From an uncultured Collinsella sp. (lineage in GTDB: Bacteria > Actinomycetota > Coriobacteriia > Coriobacteriales > Coriobacteriaceae): a stretch of 5,116 nucleotides of DNA. A model generated the notes under the pieces. That model was not told where the DNA came from and did not search any database. It was given only the letters and a program-made list of their open reading frames with translations. Made by a program: the position numbers and the translations under genes. Below, one piece after another: positions 1-5,116 of the stretch. Location: assembly GCA_902490095.1 (NCBI GenBank), contig CABUCQ010000140.1, positions 1 to 5,116 of the forward strand, given 5' to 3'. Each line of letters begins with the position of its first letter. Position 1 is the stretch's first letter.

Positions 1-13
1 GGAAGTTCGCGAA

Positions 14-35
14 GCCCACTTCCCCGAGGAAGGGC
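14..35 (-). terminator. Possible weak terminator hairpin downstream of xfp
   Basis: Seen: read on the minus strand, an 8-bp GC-rich stem with a 2-nt bulge and a four-base loop (arms GCCCTTCC and GGAAGTGGGC) begins about 47 bases after the xfp stop codon. No T-run follows it; the next bases are TTCGCGAAC, which is itself an 8-bp palindrome (6-13). It could end or stabilise the xfp transcript, but without a U-tract it is not a standard intrinsic terminator. An overlapping GGGC/GCCC hairpin could compete with it. No gene is recognised in bases 1-81. Confidence 0.25.
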
Positions 36-81
36 ACCCGCCCGGAGCAGGCCCCAGCGCGAGACCGTCCCGGATGCCTAC

Positions 82-2610
82 TTACTCGTTGTCGCCCGCG
101 GTCATCTGGGTTGCGGAGAGCGCGCCGTCGGCTGCGGTTGCGGCAGCGGCGTCGGGCCAGACCCAGTCGGTGAAGGCCGGGTGATCGTAGCCCTCATCGC
201 ACGCGAACTCGAAGGCCTCGGTGCGGAAGGCCTCCCACTCGTTGATCTGCTCGGCAAACTTGTCGGCATCGACCATGCGCAGCACGTCGGCAGCCAGGGC
301 CCAGCGGTCCATGTTGTTCAGGCGCAGCATGTCGAACGGTGTGGTCGTGGAGCCCTTCTCCTCGTAGCCGTGGACGCGGAAGGCGTCGTGGCCGGGGCGG
401 TTCCAAATCAGACGGCGAATCGTGCCGGCATAGGCGTGGAACGCGAAGAGGACGGGCTTATCGCCGCAGCCGAACAGCTCAGCCCAGTGCTCGTCACTGA
501 GAGCCTGGTCGTTCTCGCAGACGTTCTGGATCTTGAGCAGGTCGACCACGTTGACGAACCATACCTTGATGCCCAGCTCGCGCAGCATGTCGGTTGCAGC
601 CAGAGCCTCAAGCGTCGGCACGTCACCGCAGGTGGCGACCACGACGTCGGCCTCGGCGAGCGAATCGGCGGTCGATGCCCACTCCCAGGTCGCAACGCCC
701 TCGGCGAGCTCCGCCTTGGCCTCGTCGACCGTCTGGAAGGTCGGAGCAGGCTGCTTGCCGCAGAAGATGGCGTTGACGCAGTCAGTGGACTGATAGACGC
801 GCTCGGCCACGGCGAGAGCCATGTTGGCGTCGGCCGGATAGTAGGCGTTTACGATGTGCGTGTCGTTGGCCTTGTTGAGCAGCAGGTCGATAAAGCCGGG
901 GTCCTGATGCGAGAAGCCGTTGTGGTCCTGACGCCAGACGTGGCTCGACAGCAAAATGTTAAGGCCGCTGATGGGGGCACGCCACGGAATCTCGCGCTTG
1001 GTGGCCTCGAGCCACTTGCAGTGCTGGTTGACCATGGAATCGACCACATGGACAAAGCTCTCGTAGGAGCTCCAAACACCGGAGCGACCGGTGAGCACAT
1101 AGGCCTCGAGGAAACCCTCGCACTGATGCTCGGACAGCTGCTCCACGACCTTGCCGGAACCGGCCAGCAGCTCGTCGTTGGCATCATCCGCATAGAAGCC
1201 GGCATCCCACTGCTTCTTGGTCACCTTGTAGGCAGCTTGCAGGCGGTTGGACGCGGTCTCGTCGGGACCGAAGATGCGGAAGTCGTCCATGTTCTTGGCA
1301 AGAACATCGGCAGTGTACTCACCAAAGACGCGGGCGGCCTCGGTGGAGCCCCAGCCATGACCCTTAGTTGCGACGGGGATCTCGTGGGCGTGAATATCGG
1401 GCAGCTCGAGCTCGCGGCGGACCTTGCCGCCGTTTGCGTTGGGGTTGGCGCCGATACGCAGCTCGCCGGTCGGCATAAAGGCCGTCACCTCGGGGCGCAC
1501 CTGGCCCTCGGGCGTAAAGAGCTCCTCGGGCTTGTAGGAACGCAGCCACTCGCGCAGCACGCGGAAGTGCTCGTGGGTGTCCTTGGCACTCGCCAGCGGC
1601 ACCTGATGCGCGCGCCAGGAGTCCTCGGTCTTCTTACCGTCGATGTGCTTGGGGCAAGTCCAGCCCTTGGGCGTACGGAACACAATCATGGGGTAGGCCG
1701 GGCGGACCACGGTCTCGCCTGAGGCGGCCTGGCCCTGCGCGGTGGCCTTGATGTCACAAATCTCATCGAAGACCTGCTCAAACAGGGCAGCGAAACGCGC
1801 ATGAATGCTTGCGTGGCTCTCGTCGTCAAAGCCGGCGACAAAGAAGTGCGGCTTATAGCCCATGCCCTCAAAGAACTTGGTGAGCTCCTCATCGGACACG
1901 CGGGCAAGGATGGTGGGGTTGGCGATCTTGTAGCCGTTGAGGTGCAGGATCGGCAGGACGATGCCGTCGGTTGCCGGGTTCACGAGCTTGTTGGACTGCC
2001 AAGAGGTCGCGAGCGGACCGGTCTCGGACTCGCCGTCGCCCACCACGGCCACGGCCAGCAGGCTCGGGTTGTCCATAACGGCACCGTAAGCGTGGCTGAG
2101 CGTGTAGCCGAGCTCGCCGCCCTCGTGGATGGAACCGGGCGTCTCGGGCGCAAAGTGGCTCGGGATGCCGCCGGGATAGGAGAACTGGCGGAAGAACTTC
2201 TGCAGGCCGGCCTCGTCATTGGTGATGTCGGGGCGAATCTCGCGGTAGGTGCCGTCGAGCAGCGACTGAGCAGTACCGGCGGGGCCACCGTGACCAGGGC
2301 CCATCAAGAAGATAGCATTCTGGTTGTGGTCGGCGATCAGTCGATTGACGTGACCGAACAGGAAGTTGATGCCGGGCGTGGTGCCCCAGTGGCCAACCAG
2401 GCGGTGCTTAACGTCCGGACGACCGAAGTCGCGCACCTCACCGGTTTTCTCGTCGACAAAGTCGGGGCGCATTAGCGGGTTAGAGCGAAGGTAGATCTGA
2501 CCGACGGACAGATAGTTCGATGCGCGCCAATACAGGTCGACGCCCTCGAGCTCGGAAGCCGGCACCTCGTGGCCCAGCTTTTGCCACGGCGTCCCCAGTG
2601 TTTTAGCCAT
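82..2610 (-). CDS. xfp: Xylulose-5-phosphate/fructose-6-phosphate phosphoketolase
   Basis: A cytoplasmic, thiamine-diphosphate (TPP) dependent enzyme of 842 aa that uses phosphate to cleave xylulose-5-P to acetyl-P and glyceraldehyde-3-P. Enzymes of the bifidobacterial type also cleave fructose-6-P to acetyl-P and erythrose-4-P. The N-terminal TPP-binding domain carries GHWGTTPG (73-80), GPGHGGPAGTA (104-114) and SHFAPETPGS (151-160). It also has the TPP/Mg signature GDGE (191-194) ending at N225. The middle domain holds PDETASNR (449-456), the TPP-activating Glu in QLSEHQCEG (E494), SSYES (514-518) and QDHNGFSHQDPG (561-572). The C-terminal domain runs from about 610. As I recall them, the active-site residues of the Bifidobacterium enzyme (H64, H97, H142, K300, H320, E479, N549, H553) map to H74, H107, H152, K315, H335, E494, N564 and H568, so the enzyme should be active. 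It is slightly longer than the 825-aa bifidobacterial protein because of short inserts near 50-64 and 292-300. The start has a reasonable ribosome site and matches the family N-terminus (GTPWQKL). It lies downstream of a LacI-family regulator on the same strand. Confidence 0.97.
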   Translation of the reverse strand: MAKTLGTPWQKLGHEVPASELEGVDLYWRASNYLSVGQIYLRSNPLMRPDFVDEKTGEVRDFGRPDVKHRLVGHWGTTPGINFLFGHVNRLIADHNQNAIFLMGPGHGGPAGTAQSLLDGTYREIRPDITNDEAGLQKFFRQFSYPGGIPSHFAPETPGSIHEGGELGYTLSHAYGAVMDNPSLLAVAVVGDGESETGPLATSWQSNKLVNPATDGIVLPILHLNGYKIANPTILARVSDEELTKFFEGMGYKPHFFVAGFDDESHASIHARFAALFEQVFDEICDIKATAQGQAASGETVVRPAYPMIVFRTPKGWTCPKHIDGKKTEDSWRAHQVPLASAKDTHEHFRVLREWLRSYKPEELFTPEGQVRPEVTAFMPTGELRIGANPNANGGKVRRELELPDIHAHEIPVATKGHGWGSTEAARVFGEYTADVLAKNMDDFRIFGPDETASNRLQAAYKVTKKQWDAGFYADDANDELLAGSGKVVEQLSEHQCEGFLEAYVLTGRSGVWSSYESFVHVVDSMVNQHCKWLEATKREIPWRAPISGLNILLSSHVWRQDHNGFSHQDPGFIDLLLNKANDTHIVNAYYPADANMALAVAERVYQSTDCVNAIFCGKQPAPTFQTVDEAKAELAEGVATWEWASTADSLAEADVVVATCGDVPTLEALAATDMLRELGIKVWFVNVVDLLKIQNVCENDQALSDEHWAELFGCGDKPVLFAFHAYAGTIRRLIWNRPGHDAFRVHGYEEKGSTTTPFDMLRLNNMDRWALAADVLRMVDADKFAEQINEWEAFRTEAFEFACDEGYDHPAFTDWVWPDAAAATAADGALSATQMTAGDNE

Positions 2611-2618
2611 TGTTTATG

Positions 2619-2625
2619 TCCCTTC
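2619..2625 (-). promoter_or_regulatory. Ribosome binding site of xfp
   Basis: On the minus strand GAAGGGA precedes the ATG with an 8-nt spacer. It is a moderate Shine-Dalgarno match in a purine-rich context and supports the chosen xfp start at 2610. Confidence 0.5.
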
Positions 2626-2668
2626 GCTGTGCGGTCACCCTCCAATACGGCAACCTTTCGTTGGGACC

Positions 2669-2674
2669 AGTATA
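2669..2674 (-). promoter_or_regulatory. Candidate -10 box of the xfp promoter
   Basis: On the minus strand TATACT matches the sigma-70 type -10 consensus at 5 of 6 positions. Transcription would start near 2662, giving a leader of about 50 nt. No good -35 is seen at 16-18 bp spacing (CCATGA at 17 bp). The -35 zone and spacer are instead occupied by the two operator palindromes, so binding there should block polymerase. The promoter call is inference; a mapped start site would settle it. Confidence 0.45.
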
Positions 2675-2676
2675 TT

Positions 2677-2694
2677 TGCTAAAACGTTTTATCA
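2677..2694. promoter_or_regulatory. LacI-family operator O1 at the xfp promoter
   Basis: Seen: an 18-bp inverted repeat, TGCTAAAACGTTTTATCA, with 8 of 9 arm positions symmetric. Its core TAAAACGTTTTA is a perfect 12-bp palindrome. The centre at 2685.5 is a CG step, which is typical of LacI/PurR/CcpA-type operators, where a hinge-helix leucine wedges into the central CpG. It lies immediately upstream of the candidate -10 box, inside the promoter spacer, so repression is the natural reading. The likely ligand is the regulator encoded directly upstream (2815-3843). Confidence 0.75.
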
Positions 2695-2697
2695 TGG

Positions 2698-2715
2698 TGA
2701 AAAAACGTTTTACCA
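2698..2715. promoter_or_regulatory. LacI-family operator O2, in phase with O1
   Basis: Seen: an 18-bp inverted repeat, TGAAAAAACGTTTTACCA, whose core AAAACGTTTT is a perfect 10-bp palindrome. The symmetry extends two bases further out on each side (GG/CC), giving 9 of 11 matching arm positions. The centre at 2706.5 is again a CG step, exactly 21 bp (two helical turns) from O1, with only 3 bp between the 18-bp sites. With O1 it gives the half-site consensus TGNTAAAAC. Two dimers could sit side by side on the same helix face over the -35 region. Confidence 0.72.
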
Positions 2716-2752
2716 CCCTTATCAATTCCATCGATTAGCAAAACGCGACATT

Positions 2753-2779
2753 CACCTGCGGCGTTGATTGTCACAGGTG
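2753..2779. repeat. CACCTG/CAGGTG inverted repeat in the regulator-xfp gap
   Basis: Two perfect 6-bp arms (2753-2758 and 2774-2779) flank a 15-bp loop. As RNA on the minus strand it would form a short hairpin 35 nt after the regulator stop codon, with a GTTTTG stretch some bases later. It is a poor terminator candidate and could equally be a binding site for an unknown factor or chance. Confidence 0.25.
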
Positions 2780-2802
2780 CTCCACATTCGGTCTCTGCAA
2801 AT

Positions 2803-2820
2803 TGGTAAACGTGTTTAGTT
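2803..2820. promoter_or_regulatory. Weaker distal operator-like site (O3) over the regulator stop codon
   Basis: TGGTAAACGTGTTTAGTT contains TAAAC-GT-GTTTA, and its left arm TGGTAAA is identical to one arm of O2 and lies at the same distance from the centre. The right arm is poor: 5 of 9 positions are symmetric, and the central step is GT rather than CG. The centre at 2811.5 lies 105 bp from O2 and 126 bp from O1, which are 10 and 12 helical turns. It may be an auxiliary site for looping. It overlaps the end of the regulator coding region. Confidence 0.35.
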
Positions 2821-3843
2821 GTGTTTAGTAAGCTCGAGCACGCTGTCCTTAACGATAAGCTCCGGCTCCAGAACGACCTCTTCGGCACGCCTGCCGCCCC
2901 TACCGGCAAGACGCTTGGACATGCAGCCAAAAGCATGCTCCGCAAGGACACCAGGGTCCTGCTCAATCGCGGTCAGCGCCGGCTCAAAGAGAACGTCGGC
3001 CGCCGAGTTGTCATAGCTCACCACCGAGATATCGCCCGGGATGCTCTTCCCCATCTCGTGCAAGCGCTTGAGCAAACCGAGGGCAATGTTATCCGAGCTT
3101 GCGAACACGGCAGTGGCGTCAGTTGCGAGCACTGCCTCCGAGGCCTCGTATGCGCTCGGAATGTAGTACTCGCTCTCAAACTCCAAACGCGCGTCGATCG
3201 GCAGGCCAACCTCGCGCAGCGCGCGCTCATAGCCGGCAAGTCGCTTGCGACCCGTATTGGAACGGCGGGCATTAACCAGGCAGGCAATACGGCGGTGGCC
3301 TTGCTCGATCAGATAGCGGGTGGCCATATAGCCGCCCATCTCGTGGTCGAACATCACCTTGTCGCACTCGAGCCCCTCAATGGCACGGTCGACCATTACG
3401 GCCGGGATGGGCAGGTGGCTGACTTCTTCGCGCAGGGCGCGGTCATCGGAGAACTCGTCACCCACCACCAGGAAGACGCCATCAACGCCGCGCGTCACCA
3501 GCTGGCGCAGCAGCTCCAGATCGTCATCGGCGCTTCCGCCCGAGCTGGTAATGAAGAGCGCATAGCCGTCCTCGCGGCAGCGCTTTTCCAGGCTACCGGC
3601 GAGCGAGGCAAAAAAGCGGCTCTCGATGTTAGGGACGATAAGGCCCAGCGTGCGCGACTCGCGCATGACCAGGCTGCGCGCAATCTGGTTGGGAACATAG
3701 TGGTTGCGCGCCGCGACCTCTTTGATGAGCTTGCGGTTTTCTTCCGAGATGCGACAGGGCCGATTATTGAGAACAAGCGAGACCGACGAGGGGGAAAGCC
3801 CCACCTCCTGGGCGATCTGCTTGAGGGTGACTTTGTTGGCCAT
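2815..3843 (-). CDS. LacI-family transcriptional regulator, probable local regulator of xfp
   Basis: A 342-aa cytoplasmic DNA-binding protein of the usual length for the LacI/GalR family. The N-terminal helix-turn-helix is VTLKQIAQEVGLSPSSVSLVLN (5-26, with recognition helix about 17-26). The hinge helix follows at PNQIARSL (51-58), whose Leu58 is the expected minor-groove wedge at a central CpG. A periplasmic-binding-protein-like effector domain fills about residues 64-335. It carries the family landmarks LGLIVPN (66-72), GRKRLAGY (198-205), SSDNIALGLL (249-258), GDISVVSYDN (270-279) and LTAIEQDP (290-297). At the positions that read operator bases in LacI (Tyr17, Gln18) it has P18 and S19, so its operator should differ from lacO. 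It lies on the same strand as xfp, with a 204-bp gap containing two strong operator palindromes, which makes xfp its probable target. The effector cannot be read from sequence; a sugar or sugar phosphate is expected. The ATG start has a strong Shine-Dalgarno sequence. Confidence 0.93.
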   Translation of the reverse strand: MANKVTLKQIAQEVGLSPSSVSLVLNNRPCRISEENRKLIKEVAARNHYVPNQIARSLVMRESRTLGLIVPNIESRFFASLAGSLEKRCREDGYALFITSSGGSADDDLELLRQLVTRGVDGVFLVVGDEFSDDRALREEVSHLPIPAVMVDRAIEGLECDKVMFDHEMGGYMATRYLIEQGHRRIACLVNARRSNTGRKRLAGYERALREVGLPIDARLEFESEYYIPSAYEASEAVLATDATAVFASSDNIALGLLKRLHEMGKSIPGDISVVSYDNSAADVLFEPALTAIEQDPGVLAEHAFGCMSKRLAGRGGRRAEEVVLEPELIVKDSVLELTKHN

Positions 3844-3847
3844 CTCG

Positions 3848-3855
3848 CTCCTTCC
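3848..3855 (-). promoter_or_regulatory. Ribosome binding site of the LacI-family gene
   Basis: On the minus strand GGAAGGAG lies 4 nt before the ATG. It is a strong Shine-Dalgarno match with slightly short spacing, and it fixes the start at 3843 (family N-terminus MANKVTLKQIA). Confidence 0.7.
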
Positions 3856-3878
3856 GGGTTTACGCGCAATCTCTTGAA

Positions 3879-3884
3879 AGTATA
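3879..3884 (-). promoter_or_regulatory. Candidate -10 box of the regulator gene
   Basis: TATACT on the minus strand is the same hexamer proposed for xfp. Transcription would start near 3872, giving a leader of about 29 nt. No clear -35 is present at 16-18 bp. The region where one would sit borders the operator-like repeat at 3906-3922. Confidence 0.4.
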
Positions 3885-3905
3885 GCGACTACCCCTCTAC
3901 CTCGG

Positions 3906-3922
3906 TGATAAACACTTTACCA
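3906..3922. promoter_or_regulatory. Operator-like inverted repeat in the divergent regulator/murB gap
   Basis: TGATAAA-CAC-TTTACCA has 7-bp arms matching at 6 of 7 positions. The arms are TGATAAA and TGGTAAA, exactly the outer half-site sequences of O1 and O2. The spacer is 3 bp where O1 and O2 have 4, so the centre has odd symmetry, which natural LacI-family operators can tolerate. It touches the expected -35 of the regulator promoter, suggesting autoregulation. A lone half-site GTTTTATC follows at 3938-3945. Confidence 0.35.
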
Positions 3923-3977
3923 ATCCGGTGGACGGCTGTTTTATCGCCGCCAGCGCACCAAATCCGTCCGGGTGGGG

Positions 3978-3983
3978 TATATT
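3978..3983 (+). promoter_or_regulatory. Candidate -10 box of murB
   Basis: TATATT on the plus strand lies 43 nt before the murB ATG. No recognisable -35 is present at 16-18 bp. A weaker alternative further upstream is TTTACC (3916-3921), a 17-bp spacer, then TTTTAT (3939-3944). Neither can be preferred with confidence. Confidence 0.25.
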
Positions 3984-4012
3984 GCAATCGATTGATGACA
4001 ACGACCACCAAA

Positions 4013-4019
4013 AGGCGGA
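4013..4019 (+). promoter_or_regulatory. Ribosome binding site of murB
   Basis: AGGCGGA lies 7 nt before the ATG at 4027. It is a fair Shine-Dalgarno match and favours 4027 over the in-frame upstream ATG at 3928, which has only a GGTGG-like sequence and no useful spacing. Confidence 0.5.
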
Positions 4020-4026
4020 TATCCGT

Positions 4027-4989
4027 ATGCACGAGAACGATTTTTTTAACGAGGACCTGCTGTGCGCGCTCGCTGGCGTTGCCGGCGAGGACAACGTGCT
4101 GATGAGCGAGCCCATGCGCGAGCACACCACGTTTAAGATCGGCGGCCCGGCCGACGTCTTTGTCACGCCCGATACCGAGCAGGGCCTCGTCGCCACGCTC
4201 GACACCTGTTATCGCTGCGACCTGCCGCTCACCATCGTGGGCAACGGCTCCGACCTGCTCGTCGGCGACAAGGGCATCCGTGGCGTCGTCGTGGCGCTGG
4301 GCGAAGGCCTCTCCAACATTACGGTCGACGGTACGCACGTCACGGCGGCGGCCGGCGCCTTGCTTTCCGATGTCGCCACTGCGGCAGCCGAGGCCGGTCT
4401 CACCGGCATGGAGCCCATCTCGGGCATCCCCGGATCGGTCGGCGGCGCCTGCTACATGAACGCCGGTGCCTACGGTGCCTGCATGGCCGATGTGCTGGAG
4501 TCCGTGCGCGTCTACAAACCCGCTCGCCAGCTCGACGACGGCACCCGCGGTAGCGGCAACATCATCGAATTCGATGCCGACGAGCTCAACCTGGGCTATC
4601 GCAAGAGCCGCATCGCCGACGACGGCTTTATCGTGCTTTCGGCCACTTTCAATCTCGCCCCGGGCAACGCCGCGATGATCAAGGCCGACATGGACGACTA
4701 CCGTCAGCGTCGCGAGGACAAGCAACCGCTCGACATGCCGAGTGCCGGCTCCACCTTCAAGCGCCCCGAGGGTTACTTTGCCGGCAAGCTCATCATGGAT
4801 GCCGGCCTGCGAGGACACGCCGTTGGCGGCGCGCAGGTAAGCGAAAAGCACTGCGGCTTTATCGTCAACGCCGACCACGCCACCGCCGCCGACGTCGACG
4901 AACTCATCCGCGACATCCAAGCCAAAGTCAAAGAGCAGTTCGACGTAGACCTAGAACCCGAAGTCCACCGAGTAGGCGAATTTTTATAA
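4027..4989 (+). CDS. murB: UDP-N-acetylenolpyruvoylglucosamine reductase (MurB)
   Basis: A cytoplasmic FAD enzyme of the second committed step of peptidoglycan precursor synthesis. It uses NADPH to reduce UDP-GlcNAc-enolpyruvate to UDP-N-acetylmuramate. From 4027 the product is 320 aa, normal for the shorter type II MurB proteins. The FAD-binding part shows TTFKIGGPA (34-42), GNGSDLLV (72-79) and GIPGSVGGACYMNAGAYG (133-150). The C-terminal MurB domain shows YRKSR (191-195) and PSAGSTFKRP (238-247). In that last motif Ser242 is the expected proton donor. It continues with AGKLIMDAGLRGHAVGGAQV (252-271) and the family-typical end LEPEVHRVGEF (309-319), which contains the conserved catalytic Glu. 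An in-frame ATG at 3928 would add 33 residues (353 aa), but that stretch has no family match, contains the likely promoter region and lacks a good ribosome site. It is divergent from the regulator and is followed after 3 bp by a strong terminator, so it is probably monocistronic. Confidence 0.96.
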   Translation: MHENDFFNEDLLCALAGVAGEDNVLMSEPMREHTTFKIGGPADVFVTPDTEQGLVATLDTCYRCDLPLTIVGNGSDLLVGDKGIRGVVVALGEGLSNITVDGTHVTAAAGALLSDVATAAAEAGLTGMEPISGIPGSVGGACYMNAGAYGACMADVLESVRVYKPARQLDDGTRGSGNIIEFDADELNLGYRKSRIADDGFIVLSATFNLAPGNAAMIKADMDDYRQRREDKQPLDMPSAGSTFKRPEGYFAGKLIMDAGLRGHAVGGAQVSEKHCGFIVNADHATAADVDELIRDIQAKVKEQFDVDLEPEVHRVGEFL

Positions 4990-4992
4990 AAA

Positions 4993-5014
4993 GAAGGCCC
5001 CGAAAGGGGCCTTC
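4993..5014. terminator. Strong hairpin terminator after murB, probably bidirectional
   Basis: Seen: a perfect 9-bp stem GAAGGCCCC/GGGGCCTTC with a GAAA tetraloop, starting 3 bp after the murB stop. On the plus strand the tail is ACCATATTTATT, a weak U-tract. On the minus strand the stem is followed at once by TTTTTATAAAAA, a better U-tract. It should therefore stop murB transcripts and also any transcript arriving from the right. Confidence 0.85.
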
Positions 5015-5022
5015 ACCATATT

Positions 5023-5116
5023 TATTCAGATAACCCAGTCCGGTGTGTCACGCCTTGGACCCGGAAGGTCCGGGGCTGGGGGCGAGGCATAAGGTTGGTC
5101 GCGAGTTCCGCACGCA
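5023..5116 (-). other. Unassigned right flank, possibly the 3' end of a convergent gene
   Basis: Two minus-strand frames are open from the window edge and stop just before the shared terminator. One stops at 5026-5028 (29 residues, proline-rich, ending RRDTPDWVI). The other stops at 5022-5024 (30 residues, ending GVTHRTGLSE). The second has somewhat more G/C in third positions. The better U-tract of the terminator on this side fits an incoming minus-strand gene. A GGACC/GGTCC inverted repeat (5057-5071) also lies here. The piece is too short to choose a frame or name a product, and it may be non-coding. Confidence 0.3.

Noticed and set aside
181..1722. Long plus-strand open frame (513 codons) opposite xfp
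   Set aside because: It lies entirely antisense to an unmistakable phosphoketolase. Its translation has no recognisable domain and is rich in Ala, Gly, Val and Leu, as expected from the complement of GC-rich codons.
2720..2725. TTGATA (minus strand) as the xfp -35 box
   Set aside because: No -10-like hexamer lies 16-18 bp downstream (the sequence there is TTTCAC or similar). The TATACT box is too far away.
2736..2748. TAGCAAAACGCGA as a further regulator operator
   Set aside because: It has only a one-sided AAAAC resemblance with no matching second arm. Its centre (2744.5) is 38 bp from O2, which is out of helical phase.
2821..3885. Long plus-strand open frame (354 codons) opposite the LacI-family gene
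   Set aside because: It is the antisense shadow of a clear LacI-family protein, with no good ribosome site or family motif.
3928..4026. Upstream in-frame ATG extending murB by 33 residues
   Set aside because: The extension has no MurB family match, a poor ribosome site, and overlaps the probable murB promoter. The start at 4027 has AGGCGGA at good spacing.
3889..4920. Long minus-strand open frame (343 codons) opposite murB
   Set aside because: It is the antisense shadow of murB and is explained by codon bias in GC-rich DNA.

Overview
The window is chromosomal DNA from a GC-rich bacterium. Coding third positions are mostly G or C, while the promoter gaps are visibly AT-rich. The best guess is an actinobacterium of the Coriobacteriia (Collinsella-like). 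The phosphoketolase is very close to the bifidobacterial enzyme, but the gene set and style do not look like Bifidobacterium. The taxonomic call is inference from memory of the families, not a search result.

Layout from left to right: (1) bases 1-81 are a short flank downstream of the first gene, with one GC-rich hairpin. (2) 82-2610, minus strand, is a full-length xylulose-5-phosphate/fructose-6-phosphate phosphoketolase (xfp). (3) 2611-2814 is a 204-bp AT-rich regulatory gap. It carries two 18-bp palindromes of the LacI-family operator type, centred exactly 21 bp apart beside a likely -10 box. (4) 2815-3843, minus strand, is a LacI-family transcriptional regulator, upstream of xfp and in the same direction. 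A third, weaker operator-like site lies across its stop codon. (5) 3844-4026 is a divergent promoter gap with a degenerate operator-like repeat. (6) 4027-4989, plus strand, is murB (UDP-N-acetylenolpyruvoylglucosamine reductase). (7) 4993-5014 is a strong hairpin terminator that looks usable from both sides. (8) 5023-5116 is an unassigned flank that may hold the 3' end of a convergent gene.

The regulator and phosphoketolase appear to form a local control unit. The repressor would bind the tandem operators and control entry of sugar phosphates into the phosphoketolase (bifid-shunt type) route that yields acetyl phosphate. murB is a peptidoglycan housekeeping gene that shares only the divergent gap with the regulator. 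I see no mobile element, CRISPR array, RNA gene or plainly novel system. The most interesting signal is the operator architecture around xfp: centres at 2685.5, 2706.5 and possibly 2811.5, all spaced by whole multiples of 10.5 bp.
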